64,000 nt of DNA from Orientallactaga sibirica (Eukaryota; Chordata; Mammalia; Rodentia; Dipodidae): contig JAEOAD010002566.1 in assembly GCA_036365145.1 (NCBI GenBank), forward strand, positions 4,309,501-4,373,500, read 5' to 3'. Of the stretch, positions 33,541 through 46,013 are shown piece after piece (position 1 is the first letter of the stretch; every line of letters begins with the position of its first letter). Both the position numbers and the translations under genes were made by a program. Under the pieces are notes generated by a model that was given only the letters and a program-made list of their open reading frames with translations, had not been told where the DNA came from and did not search any database.

Positions 33541-33799
33541 TAAGGCCTAGATACTTTTTAAACAGAGGCATTTACTACAGTATTCCCAGTGAAGTGATTC
33601 TCTTGAAGTGAAAGCCATTCTTAGTTGAAGATGCAGAATTCAAACATCTAATAATCTTTATTAACGCAGTGACTTTCATTTGTACACAATCAATTTGTGG
33701 CTGAACAAAGAACCCTTTTTAATTGCCTATGGCAATTAACGGTGATCATTTTCCTTTGTCTCATTCCTAAATAGCACAGCCTATAAGAGATGAAGCCTT

Positions 33800-33800
<1 letters not shown>
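33541..33800. other. Unassigned unique sequence
   Basis: No feature recognised. Confidence 0.5.
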
Positions 33801-33833
<33 letters not shown>

Positions 33834-33977
33834 GTTTTTCGAGGTAGGATGTCACTCTGGCTCAGGCTGACCTGGCAGTAACTGTGTAGTCTCAGGGTGG
33901 CCTTGAACTCACGGTGATCCTCCTACCTCTGCCTCCTGAGTGCTGGGATTAAAGGCGTGCGCCACCACGCCCGGCTT
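33801..33977 (-). mobile_element. B1-type SINE, young
   Basis: A 32-base T-run then GGTTTTTCGAGGTAGGATGT to CCACCACGCCCGGC. It is flanked by TGAAGCCTT on both sides as a target-site duplication. Confidence 0.95.
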
Positions 33978-34044
33978 GAAGCCTTCGTTTTGACCTTCCT
34001 TTTAAGCACAGATAGGAAAAGGTAACTATACATATTTTTAATTA

Positions 34045-34875
34045 CTTTTTTTCCCTGAGCTAGGGTCCCCCTCTAGTTCAGGCTGACCTGGAATTCACTA
34101 CATAATTCCAGGCTGGCCTCAAACTCATAGCCATTCTCCTACCTCTGCCTCCCAAATGCTGGGATTAAACGCGTGCACTACAATGCCTGCCTATATCTTT
34201 GTTTTTAAATTTATTTATTTGTATGTATGTGGGGAGAGGGCATGCATGCCAACCATAAGCCATTTTCTATCTGGCTTTATGTGGGAACTAGGGAATCAAA
34301 CTCAGACCAACAGGCTTTGCAAACAAGCGCCTTCAATTGCTAACCCATCTCCCCAGGCCCCCAGTACTGTTTTTTGTTGTTTTTTTGAGATAGGGTCTCA
34401 CCCTACCGTAGGCTGATCTGGAACTCACTCTATAGTTCCAGAATGGTATCAAACTCACAATGCTCCTCATACCTCTGCCTCCCACATGCTGGGACTAAAG
34501 GGGTGGCCACCACACCCCGACCTAACACCTTTAAAAAAATTTTTTTTGAGAGAGAGAAAGAGGCAAATAGAGAGAAAATTGGGTGCACCAGGGCCTCTAG
34601 CCAATGCAGACAAACTCCAGATGCATGTGCCACTTTGTGTACCTGACTTTATGAGGGTACTGGAGATTTGAACCTGGGTCTTTGGCTTTGCCATCTCTCC
34701 AGCCCCTAATACCTTATTTTTCTTCTATTTTTTTTGGGGGGGGAGGTGTTCCAAGATAGGGTTTCAGTCTAGTCCAGGCTGACCCTGGAATTCACTTCGT
34801 AGTCTCAGGGTGATCCTCCTACCTCTGCCTCCTGAGTGCTGGGATTTAAAGGCATGTGCCACCACGCCCAGCTCC
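34045..34875 (-). mobile_element. Minus-strand SINE cluster
   Basis: B1 34,045-34,190, B3-like 34,203-34,360, B1 34,370-34,525, B3-like 34,528-34,705 lacking part of its head, B1 34,728-34,875. The words CTAATACCTT and CCTAATACCTTTTT flank the last one. Confidence 0.86.
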
Positions 34876-34912
34876 TAATACCTTTTTATTTGCCAAAGAA
34901 AAATTAAAATTG

Positions 34913-35335
34913 GGACTGTGGAGATGGCTCAGCAGTTGAAGATACTTGCTTGCAAAGCCTATCCAGGTGTGATTCCCCAGATCGCAAATAGAGCCAGACG
35001 CACAAAGTGGAACAGGCATCTGAAGTTCTTTTGCAAGTAGCAAGAAGCCCTGGTATACCCATTCATATTCATTTTCTCTCTCTCTCTCCCTCCTTCCCTC
35101 CCTCCCTCCCTCCTTACAAATAAATTAAAAAAAAAAAAAAAGACAGGGGCTGGAGAGATGGCTTAGCGGTTAAGGCACTTGCCTGCAAAGCCAAAGGACC
35201 TCGGTTCAATTCCCCAGGACCCATGTAAGCCAGATGCACAAGGTGGCATATGCATCTGGAGTTTGTTTGCAGGGCGAGAAGCCCTGGCGTGCCCATTCTC
35301 TGTCTCTCTCAAATAAATAAATAAATAAAAATAAA
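34913..35335 (+). mobile_element. Two B3-like SINEs
   Basis: 34,913-35,135 with an expanded (TCTC)(TCCC) tract at 35,075-35,114, and 35,148-35,335. Confidence 0.88.
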
Positions 35336-35714
35336 AGATAGATTTAAGGAGTCAGTACGCGAGCAAACATTTGTACCTTTCTGTTAGACGAGCTTCCTTT
35401 TACACAATTTTGTTATCCTGCAAACCTGGATATGAATCCAGAGCAGCAAATGTTTGTCTTTTCCAGCACGGTGGCTAGACAATAAGGCAGGGCAAGAACC
35501 CACTAATATAACCCCTTTATTTTGCAAGAAGTGGAAATGATTTGATCAAAGTCACACACACAGCTAGTAAGTGGCAGCGAGAGGAGTAGGACAAGAGCTT
35601 CTGCAATCATTTTGTTGTTTGTTTTGTTGGGGAGGGGGCAGATATTTTCTCCCATAGCTCACCCTGCCTCTTCCTCCCAAATGCTATGATTACAAGGGTA
35701 CACCATCATCAGCT
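35336..35714. other. Unique sequence with a MIR element
   Basis: 35,505-35,605 contains AAAGTCACACACACAGCTAGTAAGTGGCAG in MIR order on the plus strand. The remainder is unassigned. Confidence 0.65.
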
Positions 35715-36447
35715 TTATTTCTTTTTAATATTTTGTTCATTTGAGAGAGAGAATGAGAATGGGCATGGCAGGGCCTCTTGCCACTACAATCTCCAGATGC
35801 ATGCGCCACCTTGTGCATCTGACTTCCATGGGTTTCTAGGGTTTCGAAGCTGGGTCTTTAGGCTTCACAGGCAAGTGCCTTAACCGCTAGGCCATGTCTC
35901 CAGCCCCCCACCTTTTTTTTCCCAGGTAGGATCTTGCTCTAGGCCAGGCTGACCTGGAATTCACTGTGTTGTCTCAGGGTGGCCTTGAACTCACAGTGAT
36001 CCTCCTACCCCTGTCTCCAGAGTGCTGGGATTAAAGGTGTGTGCCACCACGCTCACCTTCCTATTTAAGAAACAAAAAAAAAAAAAAGCTTATTTGTTTG
36101 CAAGCAAAGAGATAGAAGAGAGACAAAGAGTATGGATGTACCAGGGCCACTAGCTGCTAAAAACAAACTCCAGATGCATGCACCACTTTGTGCATCTGGC
36201 TTTATATGGATACTGGGGGAACTGAACCCAGTCGTTGGCTTTGCAGGCTACAGTCTTAACTGCTGAGCCATCTCTCCAGCCCTTTTTTTTTTTTTTTTTT
36301 GGTTTTTCGAGGTAGGGTCTCACTCTGGTCCAGGCTGACCTGGAATTCACTATGTAGTCTCAGGGTAGCCTCGAACTCTCAGCGATCCTCCTACCTCTGC
36401 CTCCCGAGTGCTGGGATTAAAGGCGTGCACCACCACGCCCGGCTTCC
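35715..36447 (-). mobile_element. Minus-strand SINE cluster
   Basis: B3-like 35,715-35,906, B1 35,913-36,057, B3-like 36,085-36,282, and a young B1 36,283-36,447 flanked by CCAGCCC on both sides. Confidence 0.9.
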
Positions 36448-36992
36448 AGCCCATATTTTTTAACCTCCTTTGTGTCACAAGAAGCTTCCTCCCAGTTACC
36501 AACTTACTATAGTGACCAGGAAGTAGACACTTTCCAAGTCAAGTTCTGGGAGAACAAAAAAGTAAAAACAATATAAAGAAGCTACAGATGTGTGATACAA
36601 CAATTACAAGTGATGCAAATTCTATAAAAAAGAATTTCTCTGTAATCCCAGCACTCGGGAGGCAGAGGTAGGAGGATCGCTATGAGTTCGAGGCCACCCT
36701 GAGACTACATAGTGAATTCCAGGTCAATCTGGGCCAGAGTGAGACCCTACCTTGAAAGCACCCCCTAAAAAAAAAAGAAAAATAAATAATTTCTTTCCCA
36801 AGAAATATAATTGAATGGGGCTATTTTCAGCAAATATAAACATCACTTTCCAGGTAAACTGCTTTATGGCTAAAATATCAGCATTCAGTATTAAAACCTC
36901 ACATAAATGAAAGTTAGATTGACGAGTGCCAAGGTATTTTCAAGAATTCTGTACAGATGATGCCTGATAATGCACTGTATTAAAAGTTAAAT
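36448..36992. other. Unique sequence with one truncated B1
   Basis: 36,640-36,785 is a plus-strand B1 lacking its first bases (starts at TGTAATCCCAGCACTCGGG). Nothing else recognised. Confidence 0.6.
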
Positions 36993-37835
36993 AGGGCTGG
37001 AGAGATGGCTTAGTGGTTAAGGCACTTGCCTATGAAGCCTAAGGACCCAGGTTCGATTCTCCAGGTCCCACGAAAGCCAGATGCAACATGGTGGGGAATG
37101 CGTCTGGAGTTTGTTTGCAGTGGCTAGAGGCCCTGGCACACCCATTCCCTCTCTCTCCCCCACCCCTCTGTCTCTAATAAGTAAATTTTATTTTTTTAAT
37201 ATTTTATTATTTATTTATTTGAGAAAGATAGAGAGAGATACAGAAATAAGCAGGTAGAGAGAGAATGGGTGCGCCAGGGACTCCAGCCACTGCAAATGAA
37301 CTCCAGATATGTGCTGTGTGCCCCCTTGTGTACCTGGCTTACATGGGTCCTGGAGAATCAAGCCTCGAACCGGGGTTCTTAGGCTTCACAGGCAAGCGTT
37401 TAACCACTAAGCCATCTCTCCAGCCCAATTTTATTTTTTAAAATATTTTATTTTTTATTTACTTATTTATTCGAGAGGCAAAGAGAGACAGGGGTGGGGG
37501 AGAGAGAAAGGGAATGGATGTGCCAAGGCCTCTAGCCACTGCGAACAATCTCCAGATGCGTGCGCCACCTTGGGAATCTGGCTTACATGGGTCCTGGGCA
37601 ATCAACTCGGGTCCTTCGGCTTCGCAGGCAAGTGCCTTAACCACTAAGCCATTTCTCCAGCCCCTCTAATAAATACTTTTTTTTTTTTTTTCGTTTTTCG
37701 AGGTAGGGTCTCACTCTGGCCCAGGCTGACCTAGAATTAGCTATGTAGTCTCAGGGTGACCTCGAACTCACGGCGATCCTCCTACCTCTGCCTCCGGAGT
37801 GCTGGGATTAAAGGCGTGCGCCACCACGCCCGGCT
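36993..37835. mobile_element. SINE cluster
   Basis: B3-like plus 36,993-37,190. B3-like minus 37,195-37,425, B3-like minus 37,440-37,665, B1 minus 37,676-37,835. The first two form an inverted pair joined tail to tail. Confidence 0.9.
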
Positions 37836-37956
37836 CAAATACATTTTTTTTAAGTTAAATAGAAATAAACTTTAGGGAAGATGAATATGAATAATTTGTT
37901 TGCATTTCTTAATACCAGCAATTCAAGTGCTGATCAGACCATTACTATTTGGGAGC

Positions 37957-38303
37957 TGTGGTGGTTTGATTCAGGTGTCCGCCATACACTTAAGTGTTCT
38001 GAATGCCAGTCTCCCCAGATGATGGCAATTGGAAATTAAAGCCTCCTGGAGGCAGTGTATTGCTGGGGGCGGGCTTATGGGTATTATAGCCAGCTTCCCC
38101 TTGCCAGTGTTTGGCACACTCTCCGGTTGCTGTTGTCCACCTTATGTTGACCAGAGGGTGATGTTCACCCTCTGCTCATGCCATCGTTTTTCCTGCCATC
38201 ATGGAGCTTCCCCCTTGAGTCTGTAAACTAAAATAAACCTTTTTTCCCACAAGCTGCTTTTAGTCGGGTGATTTCTGCCAGCAATACGAACCTGACTGCA
38301 ACA
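37957..38303 (+). mobile_element. Solo LTR (ERVL/MaLR-like) with 5-bp target duplication
   Basis: A 347-base element starting TGTGGTGGTTTG and ending GACTGCAACA, so it has TG...CA termini. It is bordered on both sides by GGAGC (37,952-37,956 and 38,304-38,308). It contains an AATAAA-type signal (AAAATAAACC) about 70 bases from the end. The 5-base duplication fits class III (ERVL/MaLR) LTRs; the family is inferred. No internal viral sequence is present. Confidence 0.8.
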
Positions 38304-38369
38304 GGAGCCTAGGTCAATAATGACTCAGCTTAAAATACTCCATTACCCTTTTTTAAAAATGATTATTTT

Positions 38370-38928
38370 TTGTTTGTTTTTCGAGGTAGTGTCTCATCTA
38401 GCTCAGGCTGACCTGGAATTCACTATGTAGTCTCAGGGTGGCCTCGATCTTATGGTGATCCTCCTACCTCTGCCTTCCGAGTGCTGGGATTAAAGGCGTG
38501 CGCCACCACATCCGGCTAAAAATATTTTTATTTATTTACAAGCAGAAAGAGATAGAAAAGAGACAAGAGAGAATGGGTGCACCAGGGCCTCTAGCCACTG
38601 CAAACTGCAGGTACATGTGCCACTTTTGTGCAACTGACTTTACATAGGCTTTGGGAAATGGAACTCAAGTCATTAAGTTCTGCAAGCACCTTAACTGCTG
38701 AACCACCTCTACAGCCACACTATCCTTCTTTAATTTGATTGATTTGAATGAGTGAGAGAGAAATGAGTGTACCAGAGCCTCTAGCCACTGCAAATGAACT
38801 CCAGACACACACACACACACACGCACCCCATCTTGTGCATCTGGCTTACGTGGATACTAGGGAATCAAACCTGGGTCCTTAGGCTTTGAAGGCAAGCACC
38901 TAACTACTAAGCCATCTTTCCAGCCCCC
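38370..38928 (-). mobile_element. Minus-strand SINE cluster
   Basis: B1 38,370-38,517, B3-like 38,525-38,718, and B3-like 38,728-38,928 with a short (CA)n expansion at 38,806-38,822. Confidence 0.88.
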
Positions 38929-39329
38929 ATTATCCTTTTATAAATAGGTATATAGTTTTGTAACTAATATAATACTGAATGCCTATTCCCCAAATTTATA
39001 AACTAATTTCCATGTGAATGGCTGAGAAAAAGGCAATGTTTATTTATATTAGAAAAAAGTATACAACAGTGATAATCCTGTTCATTTCTCCAACCCCAGG
39101 GAAAGAGACCATCCCAATTCTGGTTTAGGATATGACCAGGGGAAAGGGCACAAGGGGGAATTCCCAACATAGCTCCAGGAAACCAGTTCTAGTCTTCGTC
39201 TGGGCTTTCACAGGGTATGTGACCCAGGATGAAGAGCATCAACCTCCAGGGCTGGACAACACATCAGACTTCAGACTGAGAGTGTGCAGCCCAGAGAAGC
39301 ATTCTGTCTTCTGTCCTAACTAAATAAAC
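38929..39329. other. Unassigned unique sequence
   Basis: About 400 bases without SINEs. A 63-codon plus frame (39,132-39,323) is not recognised. No promoter or splice pattern stands out. Confidence 0.5.
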
Positions 39330-40035
39330 AGGGCTAGAGAGATGGTTTAGCAGTTAAGGCACTTACCTGCGAAGCCTAAGGACTCGGGTTCAATCCCTCA
39401 GAGACCATGTAAACCAGATGCACCCATGGGCACACCCATTCCCTCTCTGGAAGGGAGGGAGGAAATAAAGAAAGAAAAGCTGACTGACGAGACGAAACAT
39501 GGGTCCTTGCTCTTACGCCCACTGCTCTACTACCAGGCAGAAGTCAGCCACAATGACCCAGGCAAGCCTTCCACTTCCCCACCTGCAAATGGGGCATCGA
39601 TTTTCAGACTGAGTTGCACAGAACTCAGAGGCCAAAAGAAGGGGACTAGGAAAATAGTTCAGTGGTTAAAGACACTTTACTTCAAAGCCTGCTAGTCCTG
39701 GTTTGATTCCCTACATAAAGCCAGATGCACAAGGTGGCACATGCATCTGGAGTTTGTTTGCAGTGGCTAAAGGCCCTGATGTGCCCATTTTATCTCTATC
39801 TGCCTCTTTCTCACTCTCAAATAAATAAATAAAATAAATAAATTTTTTAAAAAGGGAGATGGAGAGGTGGCATAGCAGTTAAGGAACTTGCGTGGGAAGC
39901 CTAAAGACCCAGGTCTGATTCCCTAGAACCCACATAAACCAGACACACATAGTGGTGCATATGTCTGGAGTTTGTTTGCAGTGGGTAGAGGCCTTGGCAC
40001 GCCCATATTCATTCTTTCTCTCAAATAAATTAAAA
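39330..40035 (+). mobile_element. Three B3-like SINEs
   Basis: 39,330-39,445 with an internal deletion, 39,645-39,850 and 39,856-40,035. The gap 39,446-39,644 is unique sequence. Confidence 0.82.
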
Positions 40036-40089
40036 AAATGTTAATAAAGAATCTAAATTTTACCCAGTTTACATATATAAAAAATAGAG

Positions 40090-40224
40090 AGCCGGGCGTG
40101 GTGGCGCACGCCTTTAATCCCAGCACTCGGGAGGCAGAGGTAGGAGGATCGCCGTGAGTTCGAGGCCACCCTGAGACTACATAGTGAATTCCAGGTCAGC
40201 CTGGACCAGAGTGAGACTCTACCT

Positions 40225-40258
<34 letters not shown>

Positions 40259-40590
40259 ATCTGCCGGGGGTGGTGGCGCACGCCTTTAATCCCAGCACTT
40301 GGGAGGCAGAGGTAGGAGGATCGCCGAGAGTTCGAGGCCACCCTGAGACTACATAGTTAATTCCAGGTCAGCCTGGACCAGAGTGAGACCCTACCTCGCA
40401 AAACCAAAAAAAAAAAAAAAAAAAAAAAAATAGAATCTTAGCCAAGCACAGTGGTGTACTCCTTTAATCCCAACACTTAGGAGCCAGAGGTAAGAGGATC
40501 ACCTGGAGTTCAAGGCCACCCTGAGACTACATAGTAAATTCCAGGTCAGCCTGGGCTAGAGTGAGACCCTACCTTGAAGAACCAAAAAAA
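40090..40590 (+). mobile_element. Three B1-type SINEs
   Basis: 40,090-40,257 with a 35-base A-tail, 40,263-40,430 with a similar tail, and an older copy 40,440-40,590. The word AGAATCT precedes the second and TAGAATCTTA the third, as target duplications. Confidence 0.92.
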
Positions 40591-40621
40591 TTTCAAAATT
40601 GATAAATAAAAAATAGCTAAA

Positions 40622-40905
40622 GGAAAGAGTAGGACTCCTTACAACGTGCTCCTCCAGACACAAAATGGCCTGGATACCCATGACCTCACAGTACTTGACA
40701 TTATCTACATAAGACCATCATAATAGGAGGAAAAGATCATGACATTAAACTGAAAAGAGAGACTGGTTGAGAGGAGGAGGGGATATGATGGAAAATGAAG
40801 TTTCAAAAGGTAAAGTGGGGAGAGGGAGGTGGGAGAGGGAGGGGAGGGAAGTACCAATGGATATTGTCTACAATTAAAGAAGTTGTCAATAAAAAAATAA
40901 AAGAA
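40622..40905 (+). mobile_element. L1 3-prime end (5-prime truncated)
   Basis: GACTCCTTACAACGTGC, ATGGCCTGGATACCCATGAC, AGAGAGACTGGTTGAG, GGGGATATGATGG and a terminal GTTGTCAATAAAAAAA match the element at 6,736-7,086 read on the opposite strand. A purine-rich GGGAGAGGGAGG tract is typical of L1 3-prime UTRs. No coding part. Confidence 0.82.
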
Positions 40906-40949
40906 AATAATTTAAAATGAAAAAAAAAAAAAAGGAAAATAAAGAAGGA

Positions 40950-41615
40950 GCCGGGCGTGGTGGCGCACCCCTTTAATCCCAGCACTTGGGAGGCAGAGGT
41001 AGGAGGATCACCACGAGTTTGAGGCCACCCTGAGACTACATAGTGAATTCCAGGTCAGCCTGAGCTAGAGTGAGACCTTACCTCAAAAAAACAAAAAATA
41101 AAGGAGGAAAAAATAAAAAATAGAATCTTTAATCAATTGAACTAGGGACAGATATTGGTGGCACACACCTTTAATCCCAGGACTTAAAGGACAGGAAGGC
41201 AGAGGAAGGTGAGTTGCTGAGTTCAATGTTACCCTAAGACTACATAGTGAATTCCAGGTTAGCCTAGGCTAGAGTGAGACCCTACCTCAAAAAAAAAAAA
41301 AAAAAAAAAAGCTGGGCATAATCCCAGCATTTGGGAGGCAAAAGTAGGAGGAGTGCTGTGAGTTCGAGGCCAGCCAGAGACAAATTCTGGGTCACCTTGA
41401 GCTAGCGTGAGACCCAACCTTGAAAAACCAAAAAAATAACCAAATATCACATGGACTGAGTAAATTAAGATACTGTTAGTATACTGACACACACCTGTAA
41501 TTCCAGTACTTGGGAGGTAGAGGCAAAAAGATAAAAAGTTCAAGGCCAGCCTTGACTACATAGCAAGTTTAAGGCCAGCTTGGAATACAAGAAACCCTGT
41601 CTCTCAAATACCAAA
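40950..41615 (+). mobile_element. B1-type SINE cluster
   Basis: B1 40,950-41,100, diverged B1 41,150-41,310, partial B1 41,311-41,435, and an old B1/B4-like element 41,470-41,615. Confidence 0.83.
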
Positions 41616-41954
41616 AGGACACTGTTTAGACTGCCAGATTCTGAGTGGTAAGAATCACAGCAGAGCACAAAAAGGCCCTGCAAGACTTCTGACACATCTC
41701 AGGACACAGCAGGTCAAGGAGGGGAAAGCAGACCAAACTAGATGGCAGCACAGAGCCCCTCCAACCATCTCCACCTGAACTGTGTGGACGTGAATGGGCT
41801 TCCTAGTCATATACTCCCATGAGGGTCACCCCTCCCACACTGTCACCATCAGGGAGTGATCTGCACTGCACAGCTATGATCATTTTCGGGTTTGTTTCCT
41901 GTGGCTGCTTTGGAGTCCTGTAAGAGAGATGAACGCAGTCAAAAGGAAAGATTT
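41616..41954. other. Unassigned unique sequence
   Basis: No repeat or exon recognised in about 340 bases. Confidence 0.5.
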
Positions 41955-43635
41955 TGAAGCTGAAGAGATGGTTTAGTGGTTAAGGCTCTTGCCTGTGAAG
42001 CCAGATGTACAAGGTAGCGCATGCATCTAGAGTTCATTTGCGGTGGTTAGAGACCCTAGCATGCCCATTCTCGATCTCTCTATCTGCCTCTCTCTCAAAT
42101 AAATAAATAATAAAATATTTAATTTTAACAAAAACATGGGTGTGGTGGTGCACATCTTTAATCCTCACCCCGGGAGGCAGAGGTAGGAGAATTACTAGGA
42201 GTTTGAAGCCACCCTGGGACTATACAGTGAATTCCACGTCAGCCTAGGCTAAAGCAAGACCTTACCTCAAAAAAACAAAAAAAAAAAGGAGGGGAGCTGG
42301 AGAGATTGCTTAGTGGTTAAGGTGCTTGCCTGCAAAGCCTAAGGACAGAGGTTCAATTCCCCAGTACCCACGTAAGCCAGATGCACATGATGACACATGC
42401 ATATGATCTCTCATAAATAATTTTTTTTAATTTTAAAGAAAGTTTTAAAGAAAAGAGAACAGGTAAGGCACTTGCTTGCAAAGCCTAAAGACCCAAATTC
42501 CATTCCCCAGTACCCACATAAAGCCAGATACAAAGTGGCACATGCATCTGGAGTTTGCAGTGGCTGGAAGCCCTGGTGCCCATTCTATCTCTCTACTCTC
42601 TATCTCTGCTTGCAAAAAATAAAAACATTTTAGGGGCTGGAGAAATGGCTTAGCGGTTAAGGCGTTTGCCTGCAAAACCAAAGGATTCCAGTTCGATTTT
42701 CCAGGACCCACGTAAGCCGGATGCACGAGGGGCACATGCATCTGGAGTTCATTTGCAGTGGCTGGAGGTCCTGGTGTGTCCATTCTCTCTGTCTGCCCCT
42801 CCTTCTATCTCTTTCTCTGCTTGCAAATAAATAAATAACAATTTTAAAAAATATATTTTAAAAAGAGAGGGCATGGTGACACACACCTTTAATCCCAGCA
42901 CTCAGGAGGCAGAGATAGAAGGATCACAGTGAGTTCGAGGCCACCCTGAAGCTTCATTCTGAATTCCAAGTCAGCCTGGACTAGAGTGAAACCCTCTAAA
43001 CCCTCAAAAAATAAAAAAAAATAAGGGCTGGAGAGATGGCTTAGCAGTTAAGGCACATGCCTGCAAAGCCTAAGGACCCCAGTTCAATTCTCCAGGTCCC
43101 ACGTAAACCAGATGTACGGGGGGACGCATCTGGACTTCATTTGCAGTGGCTGGAGGCCCTGATGCACCCATTCTCCCTCTCCCTCTCTCTCTTTTCCCTC
43201 TCTCTAATAAATGAATAAATAAATAAAAATATTTTTTAAAAATTAAAAAATATAAAAAGAGAGCCCGGCATGATGGCACACACCCTTAATCCCAGCATTT
43301 GGGAGACAAAGTGAGAGGCTCACTATGAGTTCAACACCAGTCTGGGCAACAGAGTGAATTCCAGGTCAGCCTGGGCTAGATTAAGACCTTGCCTCAAGAA
43401 AAAACATAAATAAATAAAATAAATAAATGAGAGGGAAAGAGAGTAAGAAAGGAAGAGAGGAACATTAATCAGGCTACTTTATAAAAGTCTAGGTAGGCCA
43501 GGCATGGTGGCACATGCCTTTAATCCCAGCACTCGGGAGGCAGGGATTGCCACAAATCGAGGCCACCCTGAGACTACATAGTGAATTCCAGGTCAACTTA
43601 AGCTAGACTGAGACCCTACCTCGAAAAAAAAAAAG
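41955..43635 (+). mobile_element. SINE cluster: five B3-like, four B1
   Basis: B3-like 41,955-42,120, B1 42,135-42,290, B3-like 42,294-42,430 (3-prime deleted), headless B3-like 42,460-42,630, B3-like 42,633-42,855, B1 42,866-43,020, B3-like 43,025-43,250, B1 43,263-43,400, B1 43,496-43,635. Confidence 0.86.
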
Positions 43636-46013
43636 TGTCTAGGCAGGGCAAGAGCCCTTAAAGACATGTTAGTACACTGGAAAAAAAAAAAAAAAAGCCG
43701 CTACTCCCATCTCCAGCTTCACATCCCGCCCCAACTGGCACACTAACTGCGCCAGAAGGCCAAGGCTACCACCTCACATTTCTGTAGCACCCAATTCCAG
43801 CACGAAAGCAAATGTCAATCCCGGGATTGGAGCTTCCAACTACAGTCAGATTTTCTGACAGTCTTTGGAACATCAGTTAGCAGCTGACAGAGAAAAACCA
43901 GCTCTTTGTTCTGTTTCTTCTTCCTACTATGGAAACTTGGGCTTTGGGAAGCAGAAACTTTTTATGCTGCCAGTGATAGTAAAACTCTAGAAATACAACA
44001 ATGAGGTGGTACTGCATACGTAGTTCTTTCTGGCCTTAATTAGCTATTATCTACAATTAAGAACAAGAACCAAAACAATTATTTATACCAACATGGAAAA
44101 CTCTAAAACAAACTCAGTGGATTAATCATGACACATGCAGCCGAAGAGTCACACTGAAAAGAAACCAAAATGTTTTAAGTCAGGAATGATGAAAACAATG
44201 CAATACACATAATCGAAACTGCCAGTCTCCTTGTCAGAGTTTAAAGTCCTGGGGCTGGAGATGTGATGCAGTGATAGAGCAAAAGCCAAACATGCCATGA
44301 CCCTGGGTTCCTCCCACCATATTACACACACACAAAGAAAATTTAAAGCTCTAAAGTTAGAAGAGCCATATAGATCTATTATTCAGCCTCTTTCTCTGCC
44401 TCATACACAGATGCCCTCACATCTGATGAGTCAATGGTCTAATTCTGTAGATGACAGTGAATGTTTTTTATTTCAAATGTGTTCACACACAACTATTTCT
44501 AAATAAGTGCTGAAATAAACAAGGTCGATCACAGCTCAGTAAAGAAAAGTCCTTCCAGTAAATGCTCTTTGGAAGCTGGATAGCTGCTCTGATATGCAAC
44601 TGCCCTAGGCCACAGGGGGAAAAATTGGCTGGTGATTTACTGAAGAATAAAATAAATAAACCCAGAGCATGCCAAAGGTCCTCTCTACCATTAAGGAAGA
44701 ACACGGGCAAATGGCTCTGCTGTAAAAACCACCTCACCTCCTACCTCTGAATGAATTTCCTAAACTCCACCCACCACAAGTCATTGAAGAAAACAGCTCA
44801 GCACAGGGGTGAAAGAACAGATAACAGCCCCAAATCCACTCTATCAACCAGTCAGTCCTTGGCACCCCACTCAACCCTACCCAATCAGGTCCCTCAAAAT
44901 GCTTAGGCAATGTCAGGCCCCTTGCATACCAGTGAGCCAGGTACCAAGTGGCATGGATTCGCCCAGAGGCACTGGGCTCCTGTGGCAGGGAGTGCCTGCA
45001 ATACCAGAGGGCAGAAATCTGAGTGACACTTGGCACTCTCTCTTTCAACAAACAACGGCAGAGTGCTTTCCAAACCCAGGCCCTTACCATTTTAAAGAGC
45101 AGGAAGCTGGAACTTTCCTGGGACAGAGGTGAAGAAAGAAGCCCACTCTACCGACCCCTCCCCCAAGGTCACAGTGCAAACCAAAGGCCATCAAGGGAAG
45201 GCAATCCTACTGCTGCTTGTGCAGGCGCAAAGGAGTACACAGCAAGCGTGACCTTAACACCCTAGTGTTGGGGGGGACTTGAGAACCGGCATTTCCCTAG
45301 CCGGGGGTTAAACAAGAATATAACTTGTCAGCTGGGAATAAATAAATAAAGCACAATCCTAAGTCTCCCAAGAAGCACTGGCTTGGAGGTAGAAGAGGAG
45401 ACAACTGTAAGTCTGCAAGAGCTCAGAGAAGTAGAGAGGGAAGTAAGAATAAAACCCCAGGAGCAGCTGCAGTCCCCTTTCCCAAGGACACAAAGCTGAG
45501 AGGCCCAGAGGGGGAGCAAAGAGCAGAGGGAGGAGATGGAGCCATGGAACTCTACCCACTGGTACTTCACACCTCAGTACAAATGTGAGAAATGGGGAGA
45601 TGCTCTCACCTCTGTACCAGATCTCACAGGGACCCTGGGTTTACATAAAACCCTCCAGCTCAAAGCAATCTGCAGCCTGGATCAGAGCCTAGAGAACCAG
45701 GGCCAACCTAGCCCAGTCACTCGGAAGCCGAGGGATGCAAGGGATGCACAACAGGGAAAGAGAGGCCTGAAAGAGGGGCCCTCAATGGGCCATGAGGGGA
45801 GCCCCAAGAAGCATGTCTGAAGAAAAAAGCTAAGTGGAGGAAGCCTGGCAGAATAGGAAGTGGAAGGCAAAAAATAAAACCCTAAGGGAAGGCTCGAGGC
45901 CAAGGAGGAAAAGCTAGGAGTGGTGTCAAAAAGGAGTGAGCATCTTTCCAAGAAATGGTGCGACTCAGAGAAAGGGACATGGGGATAATAGAAGTAATGA
46001 TTAAGAAGACACT
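43636..46013. other. SINE-poor unique sequence beside the CpG island
   Basis: Nearly 2.4 kb with no B1 or B3 insertion, only an ID-like element near 44,250. Several open frames of 80-118 codons occur on both strands but none shows a recognised domain. By inference this may be conserved noncoding DNA in the first intron of the leftward gene; the sequence alone cannot show that. Confidence 0.5.
44250..44330 (+). mobile_element. ID-type SINE
   Basis: GGGGCTGGAGATGTGATGCA, AGTGATAGAGCAAAAGCC and CCCTGGGTTCCTCCCACC follow the ID tRNA-like head and B box; the tail is (CA)n. Confidence 0.65.

Noticed and set aside
37957..38303. Provirus
   Set aside because: Only one LTR is present between the 5-bp duplications; no gag, pol or env sequence.
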